Assembly: GCF_014648815.1 (NCBI RefSeq)
Contig: NZ_BMRV01000019.1
Span: 1 to 64,000 of the forward strand
Direction: 5' to 3'
Source: Streptomyces flaveolus
Lineage (GTDB): Bacteria; Actinomycetota; Actinomycetes; Streptomycetales; Streptomycetaceae
Length of the DNA: 64,000 nt
Shown: in pieces, positions 24,462-31,374 of the stretch
Position numbering within the stretch: position 1 is the first letter of the stretch
Layout: each line of letters starts with the position of its first letter
The notes under the pieces: generated by a model
What the model was told of the DNA's origin: nothing
Database searches by the model: none
What the model saw: only the letters and a program-made list of their open reading frames with translations
Translations under genes and position numbers: made by a program

Positions 24462-25673
24462 ATGCCCCCCTTCGATGTCCCCGAGGGCGATCCCTTCGGC
24501 CCGCACAACCTTCCGTACGGCGTGTTCTCGATCCGGGGCGCGCAGGAGCGGACGGTGGGCGTCCGACTCGGCGACCACGTCCTGGACGCGGGCGCGGCGG
24601 CCCACGCGCTCGGATCGCCGTACGCCTCACTGCTGGCGCGGCCGACGCTGAACCCGCTGCTGGCGGCCGGCCGCACCGCCTGGTCGGACGTGCGGCGCGC
24701 GCTGACGGCCTGGGTGACGGTCCCGTCCCACCGGGAGGCCCTGGAGCCGCTGTTCCACCCGCTGTCGTCGGTGACCCTGCACCTGCCCTTCGAGGTGGCG
24801 GACTACGTCGACTTCTACGCCTCCGAGAACCACGCCCGGAACGTCGGCCAGATCTTCCGCCCCGACGCCGAGGACTCCCTCACCCCGAACTGGAAGCACC
24901 TGCCGATCGGCTACCACGGCCGTTCCGGCACGGTCGTCGTGTCGGGCACGGACGTCGTACGGCCCTACGGGCAGCGCAAGGCCCCGGCCGACGCCGCTCC
25001 CGTCTTCGGCCCGTCCGTCCGCCTCGACATCGAGGCCGAGGTCGGCTTCGTGGTGGGCACACCGTCCGAGCTGGGCCGTCCGGTGCCGCTCGGCGACTTC
25101 CGCGAGCACGTCTTCGGGCTGTGCCTGCTCAACGACTGGTCCGCGCGGGACGTCCAGGCCTGGGAGTACGTCCCCCTCGGCCCGTTCCTCGGCAAGTCCT
25201 TCGCCACCTCGGTGTCGGCCTGGATCACGCCGCTGGACGCGCTGGACGAGGCGCGGGTGGCCCCGCCCGAGCGCACCCACGGGCTGCTGCCCTACCTGGA
25301 CGACGCCGAGGAGGAACCGGGCGGCTACGACCTGCGGATCTCGGTCGCGGTCAACGGGCACGTGATCTCCGAGCCGCCCTTCTCCACCATGTACTGGACC
25401 GCCGCCCAGCAGCTGGCCCACATGACCGTCAACGGCGCCTCCCTGCGCACCGGCGACCTCTACGGCTCGGGCACGGTGAGCGGGCCCACCGAGCGGGAAC
25501 GCGGGTCGCTGCTGGAGCTGACCTGGAACGGCCGCGATCCGCTGGAACTCCCCGACGGCAAGCGGACGTTCCTGGAGGACGGGGACGTGGTGACCCTGTC
25601 CGCGTGGGCACCGGGGCCGGGCGGCCTGCGGGTGGGACTCGGGGAGGTGACCGGGCGGGTGGTCGGACGGTAG
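24462..25673 (+). CDS. fahA: Fumarylacetoacetase
   Basis: 403 aa, the normal length for fumarylacetoacetate hydrolase. An N-terminal SH3-like domain (NLPYGVFSIRG...VGVRLGDHVLD) precedes the catalytic FAH domain. Key stretches are DFYASENHARNVGQIFRPD (metal/active-site acidic residues), LPIGYHGRSGTVVVSG, GFVVGTPSELG, LLNDWSARDVQAWEYVPLGP and LRTGDLYGSGTVSGP. The enzyme performs the last step of tyrosine/homogentisate catabolism, splitting fumarylacetoacetate to fumarate and acetoacetate. ATG 24462 gives the canonical N-terminus; an upstream in-frame start at 24405 seems too early. Homogentisate dioxygenase is not adjacent. Confidence 0.95.
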   Translation: MPPFDVPEGDPFGPHNLPYGVFSIRGAQERTVGVRLGDHVLDAGAAAHALGSPYASLLARPTLNPLLAAGRTAWSDVRRALTAWVTVPSHREALEPLFHPLSSVTLHLPFEVADYVDFYASENHARNVGQIFRPDAEDSLTPNWKHLPIGYHGRSGTVVVSGTDVVRPYGQRKAPADAAPVFGPSVRLDIEAEVGFVVGTPSELGRPVPLGDFREHVFGLCLLNDWSARDVQAWEYVPLGPFLGKSFATSVSAWITPLDALDEARVAPPERTHGLLPYLDDAEEEPGGYDLRISVAVNGHVISEPPFSTMYWTAAQQLAHMTVNGASLRTGDLYGSGTVSGPTERERGSLLELTWNGRDPLELPDGKRTFLEDGDVVTLSAWAPGPGGLRVGLGEVTGRVVGR

Positions 25674-25850
25674 GCACGTGCCGGGCGCGGGCCACGCCCC
25701 TGGCCCCCCGTACAGGAATCCGATGCCCGTCGGCACCTGACTCGCACCGCCCGTCCCCGTCATACTGGCGTCGGGCGGTGCACATCGCCGCGCAGCACCA
25801 CAGCACCACAGCCAGAGCCGCCTTTCCGACCAGGATCCGGAGCCCGTGGC

Positions 25851-26789
25851 ATGACCGTCTGCCTGCTCCTGCTGTTCGTCGTCGCCGTGACCGCCGCCGT
25901 GCCGGTGCCGCGCGCGCTGACCCGGTCCGCGTGGCCCGAGCGGGATCCCGTCGTCGCGCTGTGGGTGTGGCAGTGCCTGGTCGCCACCGTCCTGCTGTGC
26001 TGCCTGACGTCCCTCGTCCTCGGCGCCACCGCCGTCTTCGGCACGGTGCGCGCCCAGTTGTTCGCACCGGCGCCGCCCGCGGTGACCGCCGCCTACAACC
26101 TCTCCGCCGGCCCGCCCTGGGCGGCCGCCTTCACCCTGCTGCTGGCCGGGGGCGCCGCCTGGACGACCGCGATGCTCGTCCGCGAGCTCGTCGAGGCCCG
26201 CCGGCGCCGCGCCCGGTCCCGTGCGCACCTGCGCGAACGCGCCCCCGACCTGCCCGCCGGCCTCCCCCGGGCCCGCGGTCCCCTCCTCGTCCTGGAGGAC
26301 GAGTACCCGGACGCCTGGTGGATGCCCGGCAGCCCGCCCCAGCTGATCGTCACCACGGGCGCCCTGCACCGCCTCACCGACCATCAGCTCGACGCCGTGC
26401 TCACCCATGAACGCGGTCACGCCCGGGCCCGCCACGACTGGCTGCTGCACCTGTCCACCGCCCTGGCCACCGGCTTCCCGCGGGTCCCGCTCTTCTCCCA
26501 CTTCTGCGACCAGACGCACCGCCTGGTCGAACTCGCCGCCGACGACACCGCCTCCCGGCGCTGCGGCCACCTGACCACGGCCCTGGCCCTGATCGAGCTG
26601 AACCAGCACCGGGGCGTCCTGTCCTGCGCCTCCAGCCACCGCCTCCTCGGCGAACGGGTCGACCGTCTCCTGGAACCCCCGCCCCGCCTGACCCCCCGCG
26701 ACCGGGCCCTGACCACGGCGACGGCCGCGCTGGTCCCCCTCCTCCCCCTCCTGATCACCTTCGCCCCGGGCCTGACGGCTCTGACGTAA
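25851..26789 (+). CDS. M56-family (BlaR1/MecR1-like) membrane metallopeptidase
   Basis: 312 aa. Transmembrane segments lie at the N-terminus (VCLLLLFVVAVTAAVPVP), ~40-65, ~80-105 and at the extreme C-terminus (ALVPLLPLLITFAPGL). The zinc motif HERGH lies in DAVLTHERGHARARHDWLLH, with a downstream acidic ligand in VELAADDTASRRCG. It resembles the protease half of BlaR1/MecR1 without the penicillin-binding sensor. In actinobacteria these usually accompany a BlaI/MecI repressor, but none is adjacent here. Its substrate is therefore unknown. ATG 25851 is preceded by GGAG. Confidence 0.88.
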   Translation: MTVCLLLLFVVAVTAAVPVPRALTRSAWPERDPVVALWVWQCLVATVLLCCLTSLVLGATAVFGTVRAQLFAPAPPAVTAAYNLSAGPPWAAAFTLLLAGGAAWTTAMLVRELVEARRRRARSRAHLRERAPDLPAGLPRARGPLLVLEDEYPDAWWMPGSPPQLIVTTGALHRLTDHQLDAVLTHERGHARARHDWLLHLSTALATGFPRVPLFSHFCDQTHRLVELAADDTASRRCGHLTTALALIELNQHRGVLSCASSHRLLGERVDRLLEPPPRLTPRDRALTTATAALVPLLPLLITFAPGLTALT

Positions 26790-27278
26790 CCACTGCTCAA
26801 CCGGTGCGACGGGCAGCCTCGACAGCCCTGTGCCGCCCGCGCGCGTGCGGTCGCCCCCGGGCGGCCACGACGGTGCCGCGCCGCCCTGGCCGCCCTGGCG
26901 GCGGGAGCCGCGGACAGTAGCCGTGCCGCGGGAGCCGCCGCGCCGCCGTAGCCGTAGCCGTAGCCGTAGCCGTAGCCGTAGGACATCGTGCCTCCCCAGT
27001 GCCTCAACTGGGCTGGGAGGTACTCCCAGGGGCGGCACGGGCGGGCGTGGCGGCACCCCGCTGCGCGGGCCACACACCCCACCCCCGCCCGGCGCCGGCG
27101 CTCCGCACCGCCAAACGCCGGACCCCCGCAACCGACCCCACCGGACACCCCGGCCCCGGTGGCGCATCTCCCCCCAGCCACCAGGAAACCCCAGCTCATC
27201 CCCACCCCCGGCGGAGCCCCCGGTGGCGCAACAATCCAGCAACACCGCAAACCCCACCGGATAGGTATGGTTCCAGCC
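26790..27278. other. Intergenic region with GY-encoding repeat and dyads
   Basis: About 490 bp between the M56 and GntR genes. It contains a six-copy GCCGTA hexamer repeat (26945-26980), a complex dyad CCTCCCCAGT...ACTGG..GGGAGG (about 26991-27021), and a direct repeat of CCCCGGTGGCGCA (27154-27166 and 27218-27230). A minus-strand start ATG 26986 with an excellent GGGGAGG ribosome site begins a frame reading MSY(GY)n, but the frame has no nearby stop. The region probably holds the promoter and operators for the GntR-led unit. Confidence 0.6.
26945..26980 (-). repeat. Six-copy GCCGTA tandem repeat (Tyr-Gly codons)
   Basis: Six perfect copies of GCCGTA. On the minus strand they read TAC GGC, i.e. 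Tyr-Gly, right after ATG TCC at 26986-26981, with GGGGAGG about 5 nt before the ATG. A small Gly/Tyr-rich protein or peptide is possible. However, the frame then becomes Arg/Ala-rich and stays open to 26417, deep inside the antisense of the M56 gene. The coding status is therefore doubtful, and an indel in sequence or nature is possible. Confidence 0.7.
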
Positions 27279-28067
27279 ATGCCCCCCACCGACCGCATCC
27301 GAGACCACGCCGGCCAGGGCGCGACCACCGTCGCCGCCCACCGCGCGCGGCGCCGGCTGCGCGCCGACCGGGCCCGCCAACTCGCCGACCTGCTCCGCCG
27401 CCAGATCCTCACGGAGGCCTTCCCCGACGCCACGCTCCCCCACGAGGACGCCCTCGCCACCGAGTACGGCGCCTCCCGCAACACCGTCCGCGAGGCACTG
27501 GACCTGCTCCGCGCCGAGGGCCTCGTCGCCCGCCAGCCCGGCGTCGGCACCGTGGTCGTGGCCCGCAAGTACGCCCACGGCCTGGACCGTCTGATGGGCC
27601 TGGCCGAAACCCTGCACGAACACGGCCGGGTCACCAACGAGGTCCGCACGACGGTCCCGGTCCGGGCACCCGCCCCGGTCGCCGAACGCCTCCACGTGCC
27701 ACCCGGCACCGACGTCCTCTACATCGAGCGCCTGCGCCGCCTGAACGGCATCCCGCTCTCCCTCGACCTCACCTACCTGCCCCTCGACATCGGCACCGCC
27801 CTGCTCGGCACCGATCTGGAGAACACCGACGTCTTCCGCCTCCTGGAGTCCGTCACCGGCCGGCCCCTCGGCCACGCCGAGATCACCCTGGAGGCGGTCA
27901 CCGCGGACGCGCACTGCTCCGCCGTGCTCGAGGCACCGCGCGGCACGGCGGTCCTCATGCTGGAACGCCTCACCCACCTCGCGGACGGCCGCCCCGTCGA
28001 CCTGGAGTTCATCCGCTTCCGCGGTGACCGCATCGCGATGAGCGGCCTCCTGCACCGGTCCCGGTAA
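27279..28067 (+). CDS. GntR/HutC-family regulator with UTRA domain
   Basis: 262 aa. The winged helix-turn-helix (residues ~35-95) includes LPHEDALATEYGASRNTVREALDLLRAEGLVARQPGVGTVV, typical of GntR. The UTRA effector domain (~105-255) follows, with VPVRAPAPVAERL, VLYIERLRRLNGIPLSLDL, LGHAEITLEAVTAD and LEFIRFRGDRIAM. HutC-type regulators usually repress the adjacent pathway and release DNA when the substrate or an intermediate binds UTRA. ATG 27279 is preferred; ATG 27267 is 12 nt earlier and no strong ribosome site is seen. It is first in a co-directional six-gene unit, 34 bp ahead of the ferredoxin, so it probably controls it. Confidence 0.9.
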   Translation: MPPTDRIRDHAGQGATTVAAHRARRRLRADRARQLADLLRRQILTEAFPDATLPHEDALATEYGASRNTVREALDLLRAEGLVARQPGVGTVVVARKYAHGLDRLMGLAETLHEHGRVTNEVRTTVPVRAPAPVAERLHVPPGTDVLYIERLRRLNGIPLSLDLTYLPLDIGTALLGTDLENTDVFRLLESVTGRPLGHAEITLEAVTADAHCSAVLEAPRGTAVLMLERLTHLADGRPVDLEFIRFRGDRIAMSGLLHRSR

Positions 28068-28101
28068 CCACCCTCCTTCGCGCACATCCCTGGAGACAGC
28101 C

Positions 28102-28329
28102 ATGCCCTTGGCGCCCCAGCGGGCCGACGTGCCCGTGACCATCGACGAGTCGAAGTGCATCGACGGCTGCACCCTCTGCGTGGACATGTGCCCGCTGGAC
28201 TCCCTCGCCATCGACGAGAGCAACGGCAAGGCGTACATGCACGTCGACGAGTGCTGGTACTGCGGCCCGTGCGCCGCCCGCTGCCCCACCGGGGCCGTCA
28301 CGGTCAACATGCCCTACCTGCTCCGGTGA
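28102..28329 (+). CDS. AprB-like ferredoxin with two 4Fe-4S clusters
   Basis: 75 aa. Two cluster-binding motifs are complete: CIDGCTLCVDMCP (a CxxxCxxCxxxCP variant) and CWYCGPCAARCP. The spacing with WYCGPC and a closing TGAVTVNMPY resembles the beta subunit of adenylylsulfate reductase (AprB) more than generic ferredoxins, but it lacks AprB's C-terminal tail. It probably shuttles electrons to or from the AprA-like flavoprotein encoded four genes downstream. ATG follows GGAGA. It is 13 bp ahead of the binding-protein gene. Electron partner inferred from context. Confidence 0.88.
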   Translation: MPLAPQRADVPVTIDESKCIDGCTLCVDMCPLDSLAIDESNGKAYMHVDECWYCGPCAARCPTGAVTVNMPYLLR

Positions 28330-28342
28330 GAGGCCGACTCCC

Positions 28343-29698
28343 ATGAAACCCGAACGTTCCGCCGTCCTGGCCACCACGGCCGTCGCCACACTGCTCCTCC
28401 CCCTCACCGCCTGCGGCGGCGACGCGTCCGCCGACGGCTCGACGGTCACCGTGACCGTCGGCTACCAGTCCCGGACGATCAACACGGTCACGGCCGGCAC
28501 CCTCCTGCGCTCCCTCGGCTACTTCGAGAAGCAGCTCAACGCCCTCGGAGACGGCGTCACCTACAAGGTGAACTGGCAGGACTACGCGACCGGCGCGCCC
28601 ATCACCGCGCAGATGACCGCCGGGAAGATCGACATCGGCTCGATGGGCGACTTCCCGCTGCTCATCAACGCGGCCCGCGGCAAGCAGCTCGGCAAGCCGA
28701 CCCGCCTGGTCTCGGTCACCGGCTACAACCTCCGCGGCGGCCTCAACACCATCGTCACCGCACCCGACTCGTCGCTCACCTCGCTCAAGGACCTCAAGGG
28801 CAAGAGGGTCTCGACCAGCGTCGGCTCGGCCGCCGACGGCACCCTCGTACGGGCGCTCCAGCGGGCCGGCCTCGACCCGGACGAGGACATCGAAAAGCTC
28901 AACCAGCAACCGGCCGTGGGCGCGTCCGCCCTGTCCTCGGGCAGCGCGGACGCCCTGTCGCAGTTCGTCGCCTGGCCGGGCCTGCTCGCCCAGCAGGGCA
29001 AGGCGAAGGCCCTGTACGACGGTGCGCAGCTGAACCTGCCCACCTTCCACGGGGTCACCGCCCGCGAGGACTTCGCGAAGAAGCGCCCGGCCGTGCTGGA
29101 CGCCTTCCTGAAGGCCCAGACCCAGGCGACCGACTACCTGGACGCGCACCCGGTGGACGCCGCCGAGACGGTCGCGAAGGCCACCGGCCTCCCCGCCGAG
29201 GCCGTCTACCTCTACAACGGCGCCCAGGGCATCGCCACCTTCGATCCGGCGATCAAGCCCCAGCTCGTCGCCGCCCTGAAGGAGGACGTGTCGGTCCTCG
29301 AGGACGCGAAGCTGACCGGCGACGTGGACGTGGACGCCTTCGTCGACGACCGGTACGTGAAGAAGGCACTCGGCCCCACCGCGTACGCCGAACGGCTCGC
29401 CTCCGCACCCCCGAAGCCGGCCGGCGAGGTCTGGCCGAAGGGCGCGCGCAAGACGCTCCCCTTCACCTCCCCCACCGCCCTGCTGCGGCACGTCGCCGCC
29501 CACCGCGACGACGTCCGGGCCGCCTACGTCCCCGACACCACCACCGGCACCCTGTGGTTCGCCGACCGGTCGGTGTGGGTGGCCGACGGCGACGAACTGC
29601 TGCCGTTCGTCACACCGGCGACCGCCGAGGCGTACCGTGCCGGACACGGCGGAGCACGCGTCGTCTCGTACGCCGAGGCACTGGAGCGCGCGTCGTGA
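28343..29698 (+). CDS. ABC substrate-binding lipoprotein with NosL-like C-terminal domain
   Basis: 451 aa. A lipoprotein signal ends in LTAC (Cys24). Residues ~30-355 are a SsuA/TauA/NMT1-type binding protein: VGYQSRTINTVTAGTLLRSL, MTAGKIDIGSMGDFPLLINA, SLTSLKDLKGKRVSTSVGSA. Such proteins feed sulfonate, nitrate or similar anion/organosulfur importers. Residues ~360-451 are extra and resemble the C-terminal half of NosL, the copper-binding accessory protein of nitrous oxide reductase: KTLPFTSPTALLRHVAAHRD, VRAAYVPDTTTGTLWFADRS, LLPFVTPATAEAYRAGHGG. The N-terminal Cys/Met metal motif of NosL is not visible. The stop overlaps the permease start (GTGA). Confidence 0.85.
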   Translation: MKPERSAVLATTAVATLLLPLTACGGDASADGSTVTVTVGYQSRTINTVTAGTLLRSLGYFEKQLNALGDGVTYKVNWQDYATGAPITAQMTAGKIDIGSMGDFPLLINAARGKQLGKPTRLVSVTGYNLRGGLNTIVTAPDSSLTSLKDLKGKRVSTSVGSAADGTLVRALQRAGLDPDEDIEKLNQQPAVGASALSSGSADALSQFVAWPGLLAQQGKAKALYDGAQLNLPTFHGVTAREDFAKKRPAVLDAFLKAQTQATDYLDAHPVDAAETVAKATGLPAEAVYLYNGAQGIATFDPAIKPQLVAALKEDVSVLEDAKLTGDVDVDAFVDDRYVKKALGPTAYAERLASAPPKPAGEVWPKGARKTLPFTSPTALLRHVAAHRDDVRAAYVPDTTTGTLWFADRSVWVADGDELLPFVTPATAEAYRAGHGGARVVSYAEALERAS

Positions 29699-30597
29699 CC
29701 CGGTACGCGCTGCGCGTCGCCTCGCTCGCCGCCGCCCTCGGTCTCTGGCAGCTGCTGACCAGCCGGGACATCGACCTCTGGCTGCGCTTCTCGCAGTTCC
29801 CCACCGTCACCGACGTGGCCCGCACCTTCGCCGACCGGCTGGCCGGCCCCGACTACTGGACGGACCTCACCGACAGCCTCACCCGCATCCTCACCGGCTT
29901 CCTGCTCGCCGCCGTCCTGGGCGTGGCCACCGGCGTGCTCGTGGCCCGCTCGCGGCTCGCCGAGGACCTCCTCGGCCCGGTGCTGGAAGTGATCCGCCCC
30001 ATCCCGGCCATCGCCCTGGTCCCCGTCGCGATCCTCCTCTTCCCCTCCAACGAGCAGGGCATCGTCTTCATCACCTGCACCGCCGCCTTCTTCCCCGTCC
30101 TGGTCTCCACCCGGCACGCGGTCCGCGCGCTGACCCCCGTGTGGGAGGAGGCGGTGCGCACAATGGGCGGCGGCCGGTGGCGGGTGCTCGCCTCGGTCGT
30201 CCTGCCGGGCGCGCTGCCCGGCGTCTTCGGCGGGCTGTCGGTCGGGATCGGCGTGTCGTGGATCTGCGTGATCTCCGCCGAGATGATCTCCGGCCAGTAC
30301 GGCGTCGGGTACCGCACCTGGCAGGACTACACCGTCGTCGACTATCCGGGCGTGTTCGTCGGCATGGTCACCATCGGGGTCCTGGGCTGGCTGACCTCCA
30401 CGGCCGTGGAGCTGCTGGGCCGCCGCCTGACCCGCTGGCTGCCGCGCGCGTCGTACGTGCCCGGCGCCGCCCGCTCCCGGTCCGCGCGGGCCGGCACGGC
30501 CGCACCCTCCGCCCGCGCCGACGCACCCGCCGTGCCCGCCGTACGCAAGGGCACCGAGCCCGAGGAGGCACGCGATGAGCACCTCGTCCGAGACTGA
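29695..30597 (+). CDS. ABC importer permease (SsuC/TauC type)
   Basis: 300 aa with about six transmembrane segments and the BPD_transp_1 domain. The cytoplasmic EAA loop is visible as EEAVRTMGGGRWRVLASVVLPGALPGVFGG, with SWICVISAEMISGQYGVGYR afterwards as in sulfonate/nitrate permeases. GTG 29695 overlaps the stop of the binding-protein gene; longer in-frame starts run into that gene and are unlikely. The last ~50 residues are a hydrophilic Ala/Arg tail. The 3' end overlaps the ATPase gene by 23 bp. Confidence 0.92.
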   Translation: MTRYALRVASLAAALGLWQLLTSRDIDLWLRFSQFPTVTDVARTFADRLAGPDYWTDLTDSLTRILTGFLLAAVLGVATGVLVARSRLAEDLLGPVLEVIRPIPAIALVPVAILLFPSNEQGIVFITCTAAFFPVLVSTRHAVRALTPVWEEAVRTMGGGRWRVLASVVLPGALPGVFGGLSVGIGVSWICVISAEMISGQYGVGYRTWQDYTVVDYPGVFVGMVTIGVLGWLTSTAVELLGRRLTRWLPRASYVPGAARSRSARAGTAAPSARADAPAVPAVRKGTEPEEARDEHLVRD

Positions 30598-31363
30598 GAC
30601 CCGTGCGGCCGCCGGCCCCCGGAGCCCCTCGCGCGGCACCCGCCTCGCCCTGCGCGGCGCCGTCCTCGGCCGCCCGGACGCCCCCGCGCTGACCGGTGTG
30701 GACGTCGACGTCTCCCCGGGCGGGATCCTCACCGTGGTCGGCCCGTCGGGCTGCGGCAAGTCGACGCTGCTGCGCACCCTGGCCGGGCTGCTGCCCCCGC
30801 TGGCCGGGTCCGCCGAACAGGACGGCCTGCGGATCGACGGACCGGGGGCGGACCGCGCGCTGGTCTTCCAGGAGGACGCCCTCCTGCCCTGGCGCTCGCT
30901 GCGCGCCAACGTCGAACTCCCCCTCGCCATCCAGGGCCTGCCCCGCGCCGAGCGCCGGGCACAGGCGGCCACCTGGCTGGAACGGGTCGGACTCACCGCG
31001 CACGCCCGGCAGTTGCCGCACCGCGTCTCCGGGGGCCAGCGCCAGCGCGCCCAGCTCGCCAGGGCCCTCGCCGCGCGCCCCCGGGCCGTCCTGATGGACG
31101 AGCCCTTCGGCGCCCTCGACGCCCAGACCCGCGCCGGCATGCAGGACCTGCTGGTCGAGGTGCTGCGCGGCACGGGTGCGACCGTCGTCTTCGTCACCCA
31201 CGACGTGGACGAGGCCCTGTTCCTCGGCGACCGGGTCGCCCTGCTCGGTTCCGGCCGGCTCACCGCCGTACGCGACGTGCCCCGCCCCCGGGACCGCACC
31301 GCGCACGACGACCCGGCCCGCGTGGCGCTGCGGCGCGACGTCCTGACATCCCTCGGCACCTGA
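30575..31363 (+). CDS. ABC importer ATP-binding protein (SsuB/TauB type)
   Basis: 262 aa. Walker A GPSGCGKST, Q-loop in LVFQEDALLPWRSLRANVELPL (the LLPW stretch is typical of the nitrate/sulfonate/taurine group), signature VSGGQRQRAQLARAL, Walker B VLMDEPFGALDAQ, and switch FVTHDVDEALFLGDRV. It powers the importer formed with the NosL-domain lipoprotein and the permease. ATG 30575 lies inside the permease's last codons, indicating coupling. It ends 11 bp before the flavoprotein start. Confidence 0.93.
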   Translation: MSTSSETETRAAAGPRSPSRGTRLALRGAVLGRPDAPALTGVDVDVSPGGILTVVGPSGCGKSTLLRTLAGLLPPLAGSAEQDGLRIDGPGADRALVFQEDALLPWRSLRANVELPLAIQGLPRAERRAQAATWLERVGLTAHARQLPHRVSGGQRQRAQLARALAARPRAVLMDEPFGALDAQTRAGMQDLLVEVLRGTGATVVFVTHDVDEALFLGDRVALLGSGRLTAVRDVPRPRDRTAHDDPARVALRRDVLTSLGT

Positions 31364-31374
31364 AAGGCCCTCTG

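Noticed and set aside
26417..26986. Full-length protein from the Tyr-Gly start
   Set aside because: The frame overlaps the M56 gene antisense by ~370 bp and turns into Arg-rich sequence; only the start region is worth attention.
24627..28310. A 1227-codon minus-strand open frame
   Set aside because: It runs antisense through fumarylacetoacetase, the M56 peptidase, the GntR gene and part of the ferredoxin gene; composition and lack of domains show a GC-driven shadow.
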